Assembly: GCA_037157565.1 (NCBI GenBank)
Contig: JAZHRO010000003.1
Location: 45,397,001 to 45,461,000 of the forward strand
Direction of reading: 5' to 3'
From: Thalassia testudinum
Taxonomy: Eukaryota > Streptophyta > Magnoliopsida > Alismatales > Hydrocharitaceae
DNA: 64,000 bases
The notes beneath the pieces are model-generated. The model was not told the origin of the DNA. It ran no database searches and worked only from the letters and a program-made list of their open reading frames with translations. The number at the start of each line of letters is the position of its first letter. Within the stretch, counting starts at the first letter, position 1. This document shows, piece by piece, positions 1 through 11,293 of the stretch. A program made the position numbers and the translations under genes.

Positions 1-609
1 GGCAAGGGGAAATGATCCTTTTTGGTAGCTGTGTTCAGCTTCCTATAGTCAATACAAACTCAAGTAGAAGCTGAAAGGGTGGTAAAGGATTCCCCTTTCT
101 CATTAGTCATAACGGTTATTCCCACCTTTTTGGGTACAATTTGAATGGGGCTAACCCAAGGACTATCCGAGATCGGGTAAATAATTCCAGCATCGAGCCA
201 GTTGATTATCTCCTCTTTGACCACTTCTCACATATTTGGGTTTAATATCCTTTGCATTTCATGAGAAGGGCGGGATCCATCTTCCATAAAAATACGGTGA
301 TTACAATAAGATGGCTCGATCCCCCTAAGGTCGTGGATGGTCCAACCAATTGCCTCTATTTTTCTCAAGGACCTTAATCAATCTCACTTCTTGCTCCTTA
401 GTCAAATCAGCACTAATAATCACAGGGAGTGTACTCTTAGATCTTAAGAACTCGTATTTCAAATTTTTAGGCAATGGTTTCAATTCTAGTTGAGGTGGGT
501 TTAGTATAGAGGGAAGGGAGGATGCTGATGAATATTCATCAGGATGATCTAGTGGAAGAGGTTGGGAATGAACAAAATCAACAGCCTCTTTAGGATGTGG
601 CAGGTCTGC
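1..609 (-). pseudogene. Element A: reverse transcriptase N-terminal part and preceding linker (fragment)
   Basis: Read on the minus strand from 609 towards 1, this encodes the linker after protease and the first part of an Athila-type Ty3/gypsy RT. Visible motifs include YPISDS-WVSPIQ around 130-190, PKKVGI around 120-140, and the RT block VCIDYRKLN running into DHFPLP at the left edge. The catalytic FMDD box lies beyond the window. Stops and frame changes show it is dead (for example, the conserved 'trigger' region near 230-360 has lost its frame). It is continuous with the protease at 2755 once solo LTR S1 is removed. Family assignment is firm; exact ends are set by the window edge and by S1. 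Confidence 0.88.
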
Positions 610-839
610 TGATAAATGCTAGTTTATCATCATTCTTATGCATTAAAACAAACCTAGCTCTTAGGATTTTGCTCTGTAAATAGGTTTTTGGGCTGGATTT
701 AGGCATCAATTAGGTTAGGCATGCATTGCACTTTTTTATTATCTTTTTGATATGTTTTTATTAGTGTTAGGGATAAGCAGATTGCCAGATCCCTAGAACC
801 CTAGCACTCAGGAAGGCAACTTGTGAAGGAGATGCCCAA

Positions 840-1580
840 ACCAACTGGAACTTAGCCAGATCCAGCTCACCATAGCTGGAATCTAGCTCACCTGAACTAG
901 GGTTAGCTCATCCTTGCTCCATTCGGCTCATCTCAGCTAAATGGTGGCACAAGAGAGCTCATCTTAGCTCACCCTAGCTCAAGTTAGCTCAGATCCAACT
1001 CAACTTAACTGAGTCTAGCTCATCTTAGCTCCCATTAGTTCACAAGGAGCTCTAGCTAGCTCAACTGAGTTGACTGAAGTTCACCTCAGCTCGAGATCAG
1101 CTTGATCTAGCTCCACTCAACTCCATCCAACTGAAGATGACTTCATTTTAGCTTAGGAAGCTCAAGTCCAACTCCTGGGGACTCAGCTTAGCTCAACTCA
1201 GTTAAGCTAAGCTACCTTAGCTGCCTCAACCAGCTTGATCCTCCTCAGGAGCACCAGACCTAGCTCACCTCAACTCATTATGGTAGAAGCCAGCTTACTT
1301 TAGCTCGGCTTAGCATCTAGCAAAGAACTAGCATGCTAAAATAGCTAGAGTAGCTCCATGCCACCCTCTTCAACCACTGCCAACTCTAGTTCAAGCTCCA
1401 GACTTCTCCTCTTTAGCTCCTCTCTTCAAACCCTAGCTCCAATACCTCCTCTCTACTCCACTACTAGCTAAGCTAGCTTAGCTTAGCTAGGCTCCAGCTC
1501 TCTTGGCAGTCCACCACCTAAAAACCCTTCCTAGCTAGCTCCACCAACTCAACCCTTCCTAAGCTCACCTAAGCTAGCTC
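840..1580 (+). repeat. AGCTC-motif array in S1
   Basis: The pentamer AGCTC, mostly as TAGCTC or CAGCTC, recurs several times per 60 bp at irregular spacing through the upstream half of S1, with palindromic stretches such as AGCTAAGCTAGCTTAGCTTA near 1468-1490. It is a degenerate short-motif expansion and not a clean tandem repeat. It lies 300-1000 bp upstream of the TATA box. Confidence 0.8.
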
Positions 1581-1864
1581 CACCCTACTTCAAGGTGGTG
1601 CCAACTTTCCCTCCAAAACCATCATAAATGCCCACCATTCATCTCCTTTTGATCCCATCTCCACCATCCACCTCAACACCTTCTAGAAGATCCACAATTG
1701 GCGCCAACTTTAGGTGACTTTTAGCCACCATAACTACCCTCTTACCACCCCTTAGGTAGCACCAATTAACCCTAACCCTAGGATCAACCAAACCACCCAT
1801 AACCACCCGTAAAATCTATCCTAGCCCTCCACCTATTCACGCCAACCCTACCCCTTTCCACCTC

Positions 1865-1871
1865 TATAAAA
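1865..1871 (+). promoter_or_regulatory. TATA box of solo LTR S1
   Basis: TATAAAA in the context CACCTCTATAAAAACCCACC, about 1255 bp into the LTR. This fits the U3/R boundary of a plant LTR. Transcription would start roughly 30 bp downstream. Confidence 0.55.
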
Positions 1872-2754
1872 ACCCACCACATTCGACCAAAAAAAATCAT
1901 CCTCCCATTAGTATGAGTCTACCATAAATCCACCTACACCCTATGGCCAAGAGAAGAAGGGAGGAAGAAGATTAAGGGAGCACATCACCCACCCCCTTGG
2001 TGCCTTCTTCCTTCCCACTATTCTTCTTGTGCCACACCAAGGAGGAGGAGCAATTCTTCATCAAGGAGGACAGCTAGGCAAGGGAGAAGCACCTAGGGTG
2101 GACGTCCACCCTTGAGGAGAAGCTTATGGCATGCCCCCTTAGGGCTTGCCTTGGAGGACATCATCTTGGCGGAGCTTTCAAAGAGAAGGAGTTGGAAGAT
2201 TTCTTTTCAAGCTCGGGAGCTACCAGGCTTGGAGCAAGAAGCTCCTCTTCTTCACCAATTTTTAAGAGGATTTGTGTTTTACTTTCTTGTAGTTTCAAGT
2301 TAGAATAGAAGCGTTCCTTTACATGTGCTTTTTGTAAAATAGATTTCCATTAATTCAAGCTGCCTTCTTCTATCTTTTTGTTGCATAGTTTTGTATAATT
2401 TTTGTCTAGCATTTTTTCACTCCCTCTCCTTAATTACTTTAGGCCTCCACATGCCTAGAGTGAGCTTAGGGAGAGGCTCTACTTTAGTAGTAGTGTAGTG
2501 GATTAGTGTAGACGATTTTCTTGCTATCAACAAACTTGCATTTCAAAACCTATAAAAATCATATATATAAAACACCAAAAAGAAAGTTGAGTTCGATTTC
2601 CAAGCAAGAAATGTAATTTTGCAAACATTTGGCCTCCTTGGATGACTCTAGATACTCCCCTATCTAGGTTATAAGTTTTAAAAGCATATGCAATTTCGCA
2701 TGTTACAATGACTCTAAAAACTCTAATTAACAAATCACGCTAAATTTCGTATCA

Positions 2755-3420
2755 TCTGCCATAGAGAGTTGTTGGTTTGGTTTGCTAAAGTTGGTGGAGT
2801 CCTCTAGTACACAGATCGTCATACAAGTCTCAACATTAAAATTATGATCCTCGAGCTCCTCAATGAATCCACAATCCTTAAATCCTTTTATCGCCTTGAA
2901 AATATCAAGAGTTAGCTTCCTATCCCTAAAGGTGATTTCCATACTACCACTCTCACAATTTATGTTGGCCTTGGTGGTAGCTAGGAACGGGCACCCTAGA
3001 ATGATAGGCAAGCTCCTCAAATCGTTAGGTACATCCATGTCAAGGACCAGGAAATCTATGGGAAAATAGAAGTCCTTGACTTGACGATTACATCCTCAAT
3101 AACGCCCTTCGGTGTGGTGATCGAATGGTCCGCTAATTGTAGCGTTACTGAGGTTGGCGAAAGTTTGCCTAACCAAACCTCTCATAAAGCGAGGTAGGGA
3201 TTAAGTTGATGGATGCACCTAGATCCAACAGTGCCTTATCAAAAGTGTACTCCCTAATGACACATGAAATCAAGGGGGCACCTTGATCTTTCTTCTTTGG
3301 AGGAATGTGATGTAGGATAACAGAACTGCTTAGAGAGAATCACCTTCCTCGGAGTGGGTTCTCTTGGCTTATGCTTTTGGGTACATAGATCTTTCAAAAA
3401 TTTAGCATAAGCTGGGATGT
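2755..3420 (-). pseudogene. Element A: aspartic protease domain (pseudogene)
   Basis: On the minus strand the retropepsin region reads from about 3420 down to 2755. The catalytic box LLDLGASINL is at about 3195-3230, followed by the substrate-flap region and then the block IILGCPFLATTKANINC near 2940-3000, typical of Athila polyproteins. A frameshift separates the upstream linker frame from the catalytic box, and another interrupts the region near 3040-3060. The protease would release Gag and Pol from the polyprotein. S1 cuts it off from RT. Confidence 0.87.
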
Positions 3421-5317
3421 GCTTAACAGCTTCGAGGAGCGGAATATTGATCTCTACACTCTTAAATAAATTCAGGAGCTCCTCATTGCTCTCTAAGGTT
3501 TTCTTCTTCTTGGTTTTCAATAAGGCTTCATGGAACAGGATGTGGGTGGTATCTTCAATTTCTGGTCCCTGGGCCTTATTGTCTTCTTCAATCTCCTTTT
3601 CCCTCTTGAGCTCCCCAGGGTTTTGGCTTCTAGAAGGTAACTTAGGGTCTTGGGTCTGCTTTCCACCTCTCAAGGTGACGAAGTCTGCAAAGGCGTATGG
3701 GTTCAGGTCTTGAGGTAGGTTAGTGAAGATTGGAGGGCCTTGATTGGTCATGTATCCAAAAGAAGAGGAGGGACCCTGCTCAACCACATGAGCATGTGCG
3801 TGTGGGTCCCTTTGATTCCTGTACCCTTGGGCTCTATTGCCCTGATTTTGTACATTGCTTGGGATGGGTATGGGTTGCGATGGTAGAGATCTGGGTCATC
3901 AGGAGTTAGTAATAAACTTGGATTACAAGTTGTCCAATGATGTCTTCATTTACTGCATAAGTTGAAGTATGGACCGTTGCATTTCTACCATCTGTCGGTT
4001 TAAATCAGCCTGCCTTGCAGATTGTTGGGCATTCCGAGGTGGCTGAGTAACCAGTCTTGGGGGCAATTGGGTGTATACTTGACCCTAACCCATAGGCCTC
4101 TGAGGTGCATAGTTGTTGGGTCATGTTTGCATCTATTGCCCTTGACTTTTCCAAGAGAAGTTAGGGTGGTTCCTCCAACTCGAGTTATAAGTGTTGGAAT
4201 ATGGGTTGGGCCTAGCATTCTCCTGTATTGCATACGCATCCTCATAGGGCGAGGATGGAGAGAAGGAAGGATCAGAAAAAATGGGATCAGAGGCCCCAGT
4301 TTGGAACCCATAAGGTTCCGAGAAATCTTGGCTCATTGGTTGAGCCGATTCAAGTTGGATCATGAACTCCTGCCCCGTGGGAGCTCATGAGGAATGGAAT
4401 CCTGAATTTTGGGATTGAGTGGGTGTAATCATGTTTCCTGAATTCCCAGACATCCATTCTTTCATTCTTTTAGCAACCAAGTCCATCTTATCAAGCTTGT
4501 TACAAATCAATTCCATGTCAAATGAATGAGAATCCTGAATGTCATTAGCACTTGACTTGGGTTGTTGGGATCGGTTGAAGGCATCCATGGAGGAGTGATT
4601 AATTGAATTCTCGCTCATTTCTTCAAATAGGTCGTATGTGATATCTGCATCACTATTGAGGAAATTACCTCCGCAGGAGGTGTCCACATGATTACAAAGT
4701 TGTTCGACCAACACGTGATAGAATATCTACACGAGTTGCCATTTCGATACCTCGTGGTGTGGACACTTCCTCAAAAGTTCGTGGAATTGCTCCCAGGCAC
4801 CATGAAATGGTTCCCCTGGCCATTGAGTGAAAGTGGTAATCGCCTGTTGCAAGTCATTAGTTCAACTGATTAGGAAGAATTTCTTCAGGAAAGCCAACTT
4901 AAGGGCAACCCATGTTTCTATTGGCCTTCCAATGGTTCGGTACCAATGTGCGGCTTTATCCTTGAGAGAATGGGGAAAGAGCCTCATGATCATCTACTCT
5001 TCATTCACATTTCTAGCTTTGGTGGTCTGAACCAAAGTGGTCAGATCCTCCAAGTGCTGGAATGGGTCCTCCAAGCCAAGCCCATGGAAATGCTTAATCA
5101 AAATTAAGACTTGGGGCTTGATTTTTATATCTTCGGTGGGAATCATGATGCCGGGATATTCCCCATAATTTGAAGGATCATAGAAATCCTTCAAGAGCTA
5201 AGCGCCCCAACCATTGATTCGTTGGAACCATTGCTGCATCTGCTGCAATTCTTCCAATTGCCTCTAAATTAGCTCCTGTTGGTTCGGGGGTGGGGGAGGT
5301 GGTTGTTGATTAGCCAT
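3421..5317 (-). pseudogene. Element A: gag plus gag-protease linker (pseudogene)
   Basis: The likely start is the ATG at 5317-5315, giving MANQQ followed by a proline run. The capsid-type retrotransposon gag domain follows: DPFQHLEDL near 5055, KDKAAHWYRTIGRPIETW near 4900-4960, then FLKKFF and the block LLRKCPHHEVSKWQL near 4725-4770. The linker with PAYAKFLKDLC and a basic segment lies near 3340-3420. Many stops are present, for example TAG within the first 20 codons and one after the CPHH block. No CCHC zinc knuckle is visible in any frame. By sequence it is closer to element F than to B, C or D. Confidence 0.85.
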
Positions 5318-6610
5318 GGGATCTGCTTGGCTATAACTCAACCTTTGCCTTTGGGAATGGTCTAAAGTTCCTTCCAGATGAGGGTTCAATGACCTCCTTC
5401 CAAGCATACACTGGAAGGAAGTTCGAAGGACGGGAAACAGAAGGAACCCTGTAGCACAAAAATATAAGCCTATCCTTAGGTTGGGTAGCCTAAAGGTCTA
5501 TAGACTCTTAGAATTTGTCTTAAGATTATAGACGATTTACTCTAGTTCTATCTAGCCAATCCAACTAGTTAGAAGAAGGGGCTGGGGAGAATGTTCTTCC
5601 TTTGGCTTGTGCCTCCAGTTCCTAGTGTACCTCCCAGCCACGGTTGTTTGACGCTACTCCCCTAGCTAGACATCAGATTGACTAGTATAAGTAGGTTAAT
5701 CGTGAACAATCTCAATCTGGTCCCCGAAGAGAGAATCATTCCTTATGGCCAACATCTAATCAATTTTAGTTAGGCTTGGGATATTTAGTGCTTTTGGAAT
5801 GTGATGGACCCTTAATGATTCATTGAAAATGTGTGTATGTGCACAACTAGAAAGTTTTCAAGCAAGATTATTGATAATGAAGTGAGTTTTAGGGTTCGAA
5901 TCTTGCTTAGTAGCTTTTAGGGTTCAAATATTAGGTATATTCAACCAAATTTCTAGGAGGCAAACAAAGTTTGAAATTACCAGTTCAAGTATTTTCCTTT
6001 ACATATCAAGAAAACTATGGAGTGCCTGGCTTAACCTAATTATTGAATCCTATGGGGCAACTACAAAATGAATTTCTTTCAGATTAGGTGGTGTGGCCCA
6101 AATAATTCAATCAACTAGCCCAGATGCACCACCGATTAGGGCACACAAAAAGGTGATTAACCTAATATGATTTCTACTCCTTTATGTGTTGAATTGGTGT
6201 ACCGGTTCCATAGGTCGGAATGCCGGTTGAGTAGATAAAAATCAAGTTAGGTTATGTGCCTCAAATGTGGGTGTATGTAGTGTGTATGTTGATTTGTCCC
6301 ACAAGAAGTATCTTTTTATTTTTTTTATAATATGCGGATGAGATGAGAGGAGGTGACAAACAAAACAAACAAATTCTATCCTAGTGTTTATGCAAACACC
6401 TAAGTAGATTAGGTCTTGGTTATTGATGTGGTGAAATGAAACTAGTAGGGGGAATGTGGGGGCACTTATAGATTACTCTACCCGCACTTTACTCCAGTCT
6501 ATTGCACTCAGATCTCCTTGCTAGGGTACCTGCAAGATAGTAAATCTTAGGCAAGCGGGGTTAATAATAAGCAAATGCAAAGAACATAGAAAATAAGAAA
6601 GCAAATTCCA
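5318..6610 (-). other. Element A: untranslated leader between primer site and gag
   Basis: About 1.3 kb of AT-rich sequence with no coding signature lies between the primer site and the gag ATG. Athila-type elements usually have a leader of this size. No tRNA or other gene is visible in it. Confidence 0.7.
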
Positions 6611-6615
6611 TTGCC

Positions 6616-6633
6616 TCCCTGGCAATGGCGCCA
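6616..6633 (-). other. Element A: primer binding site (tRNA-Asp type)
   Basis: Minus strand reads TGGCGCCATTGCCAGGGA, 16 of 18 bases complementary to the 3' end of plant tRNA-Asp (…CCCCGGCAACGGCGCCA). It lies 3 nt inside the LTR end at 6637, the spacing seen in the other elements of the window. Confidence 0.85.
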
Positions 6634-6636
6634 AAA

Positions 6637-8031
6637 TGATTGCAGCGGATTCGCACGCAAAAAGGTTCGAGTTTGGAAAACTCATCATCGTAAGTTCGAT
6701 TCGCAATAAAACCCGTCAATCAAATAAAATTTATAACCAAACTCGAAAAGTAAGTCCTGAGTTGAAAAAGGGGAGGTGAACATTTGGTTTGAAAAATACG
6801 TGTTTTGCTTTTATTTGTTTTTGTCATTTTTGTCTTTTCTAATTTTTTTTTGTATTTTTAGTAAGAAAGAGATTAGGTTGATGAATTCTTATCTGACTAA
6901 TCTACTTATAAAATATAAGAGAGAGAGAGAGAGAAACAATCACATATATTTTTGAAGCAAATGTTTTCTACAACTAAGAAAGCAGGGAAGATTACACTAC
7001 AAAAGTAAAAAGAAAGATATATGTGAGAGGATCCCCCTCGATGGTATCTCGATGGATGACTCGCTCTGACGTTGCCTGGATGAAGGTGGTGAGGAGAGGG
7101 ACAAACTAGGATGGAGTCGGAGCATGAAGGGAGGGGCAAGACGGCGTCATGGTGAGGATCTTCTTCCCGAAAGAAGGTGAGAGGACAACCGCGGGATGCT
7201 CCACAAATGGGGATGAGGGGAGGGAAAAATATTTGGTTTTCTACTCTAGAGGAGAATCCTGGGCTTGGGACAAGCTCTCTCTAGAGCCTTGGAGGTGGTG
7301 AGAGGAAGAAAGGAAGAGATGAAGAAGAATTGGAGGGGTAGGGGTCCTCTTAAAGTGGAGGAAAGGATCAATTTCGTATATAAGACATTTAGTGACAGTC
7401 ATAAACGTCGTTGAAGATCCCTGCAAATGTCGCTAAAGACAATCTCCGCACGCACGCCCATGCACACCCGTTGCACTATTGTGCATGCGTGCCTTCGTGT
7501 GCACGTGCGCGAAGCACTGCTGTGCACGTGTGGTGGCACATGCGTGCACATGGGCGACCTAGGTTGTGCCACGTGGCACACGATCTGGGCTATCCATCTT
7601 TCCATTGTAAGGGCTGCTATAGAGGTTAGATTGAGTCAATTTTCATGTCGTTGGGCTGCAATCATCACCTAGTCCATCCGTGCAATTGGATTTGTCGTTT
7701 GAAGCTCCAAATTACGTCACTTAGTTCCTTGACTGTTGATCTTTGTTGGACTGCATATGGTGTACGGGACTCTGATCAAGGCAATTTTGGAGTTGTTAAA
7801 CTCTAATCATCGTCTTGATCAAATTTGTATGGTCGGCTTGTCAATCTGAGGCTCCAAAATAAATCTCCTTCTCTCCTGACCACAAAAAGTATGCAATTAA
7901 CCTAAAATATACACAACTACTCTAAATGCAGAATGATGCATGGTATGTAATATTTATAATATGAAATGCAAATCTAAGCCTAGGAACTTGCATAAATAGG
8001 CATTTTAACCTAAATGGATGTGTCTACATCA
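6637..8031 (-). mobile_element. Element A: 5' LTR (LTR2 family)
   Basis: On the minus strand the LTR starts TGATGTAGACACATCC at 8031 and ends GCTGCAATCA at 6637, directly before the primer site. The first ~150 bp match S2 (10223) and G (20571), including AAAATGCCTA and CATTCTGCATTTAGA. A (GA)n microsatellite is at about 6918-6934 and an alternating purine-pyrimidine stretch rich in TGCA/CGCG is at about 7445-7560. The TATA box seen in the other LTR2 copies has decayed here. ORFs at 7399-7672 fall in the alternating tract and are spurious. The 3' LTR of A lies left of the window. Confidence 0.85.
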
Positions 8032-8337
8032 CTCTCCTTTCCTGACTGCTCTGGTATTTCTCAAGTGGACGACTTTGTGATCTAGAGGTATCATCCGCCT
8101 TAAACCTCTATAGTCATCCAAAGATATTTGGGTGTCTTGATTGGGTCTATCACACCTTCTATCCCTCATCTACTCCATAGGTGTATGTTTGGAAGGAGGT
8201 CTTTAAGACCACCCTTGAGGCCTCCACTCACTTTCAACTCTCATCGAGGCCAAGCCTCAACTTCTTTGTTTGTGCAACTACCTGATCACATCGATATCTC
8301 TTCCAACTCCTCCACCTTTGAATCTCCAGCCACAGCC
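8032..8337 (+). other. Element B: partial leader upstream of gag
   Basis: Begins at the right edge of element A. It carries the same leader text as C (34380-34690) and D (51900-52230), including TGCTCTGGTATTTCTCAAG, GGTATCATCCGCC and TTGGGTGTCTTGATTGGGTC, so A entered B inside its leader. The 5' LTR and primer site of B lie beyond the left edge of the window. Confidence 0.75.
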
Positions 8338-10222
8338 ATGGATCATCAAGAAGAACAACCTAACTTTGAACCACAAGAATTCTATGACCTCAGAGCTCAA
8401 TTCAATGCTTACATCAACCCACGGCAGCGTCCTCAAATGCGAGATCACTACAATCCTACTGTGGTGGAGATCAAACCTTGAATCCACATTACTATGGGAA
8501 AACCCAAGGTGGACCTCAAGCCTAGTATGCTTCACATGATCTGGAAATTTCTTGGCTTGAACTCTGAGGATCCTTTCGAGCACATCAAGAATCTAAAGCA
8601 TCTGGCCCACACATTCAAGGCAAACATGCAGAATCGAGATGGGCTACTCTTGAAAATCTTCTCCTTTTCTCTAGCTGACAAAGCTGCCAATTGGTTTCAG
8701 ACATACCCTCACCAGATCAACACATGGGAAGAACTTTAGACCTCTTTCTTGGAAAAATTCTATCCCATTGGTCCGACGAATGCAATGTAGCATCAAATCA
8801 TGCACTTCTCGCAAGGAGTGGGAGAATCTCTACACGAGGCATGGAATCATTTTCTGGATCTCATGCACAAATGCCCCCATCACAGACTCCCGAAGTGGGA
8901 ACAAGTCCAATCCTTTTACCATGGGCTCCGTGATGACATCAAGCTATTTGTCAATGCAACCTATGGTGGCAGCATCATGGGTCAGCATGAAGACATGATT
9001 TGGGGGATTATTGAGAATATGTGCGAGAACTCACTGAGCAATGAGTCATTGGATGTGTACGACTAGACGACCACCCACGCATTGACAAACAACAGGGGGT
9101 ACACGAGATTCAAGGCCTTTCCACATTAGTCGATCTGGAGTTGATAGCTAGTCACTTGGATAAGGTCTCTACCATTGAGAAGAAGGTGGATGACATAAAT
9201 TGACATCTACACAGGACCATCACTACACCACAGAATCCATATGTGCACTCGCCTTCAGGTGGGGAGGCTGCACACAACATCTACCACTCTTAGGGGATGG
9301 ATGCCTATCCACCCCCATCTAATTTCGGTCTTGGAGGAAACTCCAGACCAACCTACTCTAGTTGGAGGAACTCTAAACCATCGTATCTTGATTTTTCTGG
9401 AGTTCCTCAGACTTGAGAGGATCTCCACATCATCCAGAACAATCCTTTCTCAAACACCTATAACCCTAGATGGCATAATTATCCTAATTTTGCATGGTTA
9501 GGAAATAACCCAAATCCAAGACAACAATTCCAACCCCGACCACAAAACCCGTGACCCTATCAGCCCACTCAACCAAGGCCCAACCAAAATTTCCAATCTG
9601 GGCCACCTAAAGGGAACCAGACATCTCTGATTCTCCAGACCTTGGTTGACATGCAGAAATAGTACAAGGAAGAAATCATTGAGCTTCGCAATCAATTGGC
9701 CAAGCTGGCAAATGCTCGCCAACCTAGTGCCCTTCCTTCTCAGCCTCTTCCTAACCCAAATAATGTGCCAAACCAGAGATGCATTATGAACCCAAATCAG
9801 GGCCAAGCACATTATGTTTATCAGGCCCCTTCTACTCCATTGCTTGATGGGATGGAAGCTTCAACATCATATTCAGCGTTTTAGCAGCAGACACCTATTT
9901 TGCCTAACCCAAACTAAAGTCAGGCAGGATTGAACTCCGTCACCACCCGCAGTGGCAAAGCAACACAAGACCCACCATTTCCTAGCCATGACCAGCCTGA
10001 TACCACAAATCCGAACCCTAAATTAGTAATCCAGGACACCCCTATCCCAGATAAAGAGATTGAGCCAATCTTAGAGGAACCAACTGAGGTTCCATTTCCT
10101 GAGGCCTTGACCAAGGGAAAGAGGAAACCCAAGATTGTGGCACTAGAGGAAGACCTGGTCAAGCTCTTTAGGCAGGTCCAAATAAATATCCCCTTGATGG
10201 ATGTGATTCACCACGTACTGGC
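8338..10222 (+). pseudogene. Element B: gag and gag-protease linker (pseudogene)
   Basis: The ATG at 8338 opens MDHQEEQPNFEPQEF. The start is supported by the same start in C and D. The retrotransposon gag domain follows: DPFEHIKNLKHLAHTF near 8570-8620, SLADKAANWFQTYPHQINTW near 8670-8730, FLEKFYPIG, HFSQGVGESLHEAW near 8800-8850 and CPHH near 8870. In-frame stops include TGA at about 8479, TAG at about 8737 and TAG after VYD at about 9063. A C-terminal helical segment around 9640-9720 (LVDMQK... ELRNQLAKLA) looks like a coiled coil. The Asn/Gln/Pro-rich tail has no zinc knuckle. The linker with TRSGKATQDPPF (from 9930) runs to S2. Its function was capsid formation and RNA packaging. Confidence 0.9.
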
Positions 10223-11125
10223 TGATATAGACATATCTATTTAGGTTAAAATGCCTAATCATGCTTGCTCCTAGGCTTAAATTTACATTTCATGTTATAA
10301 ATATTGCATAGCATGCATTATTCTGCATTTAGAATAGTTGTATATATTTTAGGTTAATTAGGTCCTTTTCTATGGCCAGGAGAGAAGAGGATTTATTTCA
10401 GGGCCTCGGATGGATGATCGGATTGTACGGATTTATTCAAGATGACGATCGTAGTCTAACGCCTCTGAAATTGTCTAGATCGGAGTCCAGTACCATCATA
10501 TGAAGTCCAAGGAAGATCAATGGCCACGAGGGAAATGCCACATCCTTACAGTCTTCGGATGAAAAATCCGACCATACGGATGGATTCGGAGCGATGATTG
10601 CAGTTCGGCAGCACGGGAATCATCTTGATCCGAGCACCGTGGCACCCTCTGCAACAGACAGAAAATGGATGGCTGCGCCCTATGAGATGAAGGAGAGCCA
10701 CACCAAATCACAACTGTTGGATCTCCATCCAACGGTTAGGAGAGGATGCGCACACTTTCACCTTCTCGACAATCCACGCTGATAGTGTGTTAGGTAGATC
10801 CCTCACCTACGACACAAGGACCACCATTCGAATCCCACCGCGACGCCTGATTTTGTGTAGCGTGAGCGCAATTCGATTGCATCCGTTGGGTGTCATCAAG
10901 AGGCGGAGGCGTCACCACGTGGAACCACTCGATGGGTGCTGATGCAACACATGGCCGTCGACGCACCTCGAGAACGTGCCATCTTACACGCGATCAAGAG
11001 GCATGATCTCCACACCATCTCAACCGTTCACTTTTGAATCCAACGGCTGCAGTGCATCCAACCTCAGCAACAGTAGGCGAGCGTGATCGGTGGGTGTGGG
11101 ATTTGCAACGACACAAGAGTGGGCC

Positions 11126-11153
11126 TTTAGTGACACTTGCAGCTGTCACTAAA
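11126..11153 (+). repeat. Inverted repeat in S2 upstream of its TATA box
   Basis: TTTAGTGACA (11126-11135) and TGTCACTAAA (11144-11153) form a perfect 10-bp inverted repeat with an 8-nt loop, flanked by GGCC on each side (one extra T on the right). A second, imperfect version is at about 11222-11250 (TTTAGTGACG ... TTGTCACTGAA). Related single arms are seen in the LTRs of A (near 7390) and G (near 21510-21530). Confidence 0.75.
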
Positions 11154-11285
11154 TGGCCTACGTAGTGAGTGCACCAGCCAAGGCAATGAAGAGGCACTGA
11201 TATTCAGTGACAGCTTGAGCGGCCTTTAGTGACGCATGTAGTTGTCACTGAATGTCTGTGCACAAGATGCTCTTCTTCCCTCCAC

Positions 11286-11293
11286 TATATAAA
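11286..11293 (+). promoter_or_regulatory. TATA box of solo LTR S2
   Basis: TATATAAA in CCACTATATAAACACCC. G has CCACTATAAATGG at the equivalent place (21565-21571). It marks the likely LTR transcription start about 30 bp downstream. Confidence 0.65.

Larger units (their letters stand above)
610..2754 (+). mobile_element. Solo LTR S1 (LTR3 family) inserted in element A
   Basis: A 2145-bp block starts TGATAAATGC and ends TTTCGTATCA, so it has TG...CA ends and the short inverted terminus TGATA/TATCA. It is flanked by a perfect 5-bp target duplication TCTGC (605-609 and 2755-2759). Removing it rejoins element A between protease and RT. It contains an AGCTC-rich upstream half, a TATA box at 1865-1871 and a T-rich 3' half. 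There is no primer site or internal region next to it, so it is a solo LTR left by LTR-LTR recombination. It is unlike the other LTRs in the window. I cannot place it in a lineage. Short ORFs at 2112-2308 and 2527-2733 show no protein signature. Confidence 0.85.

Noticed and set aside
2112..2308. Two overlapping frames in S1 that might be a small gene
   Set aside because: Overlapping frames of similar length with no motif, lying in an LTR with a clean target duplication.
610..2529. A shorter S1 ending at CTTGCTATCA (2529)
   Set aside because: That end gives no target duplication (TCTGC against ACAAA), whereas ending at 2754 gives a perfect TCTGC and restores element A.
6915..6935. CRISPR-like or satellite repeat
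   Set aside because: A simple GA microsatellite only. No spaced direct repeats of CRISPR form occur in the window.
7399..7672. His/Cys-rich frames on both strands
   Set aside because: They fall in the alternating TGCA/CGTG stretch of the LTR of A, which encodes Cys, His and Ala in every frame.
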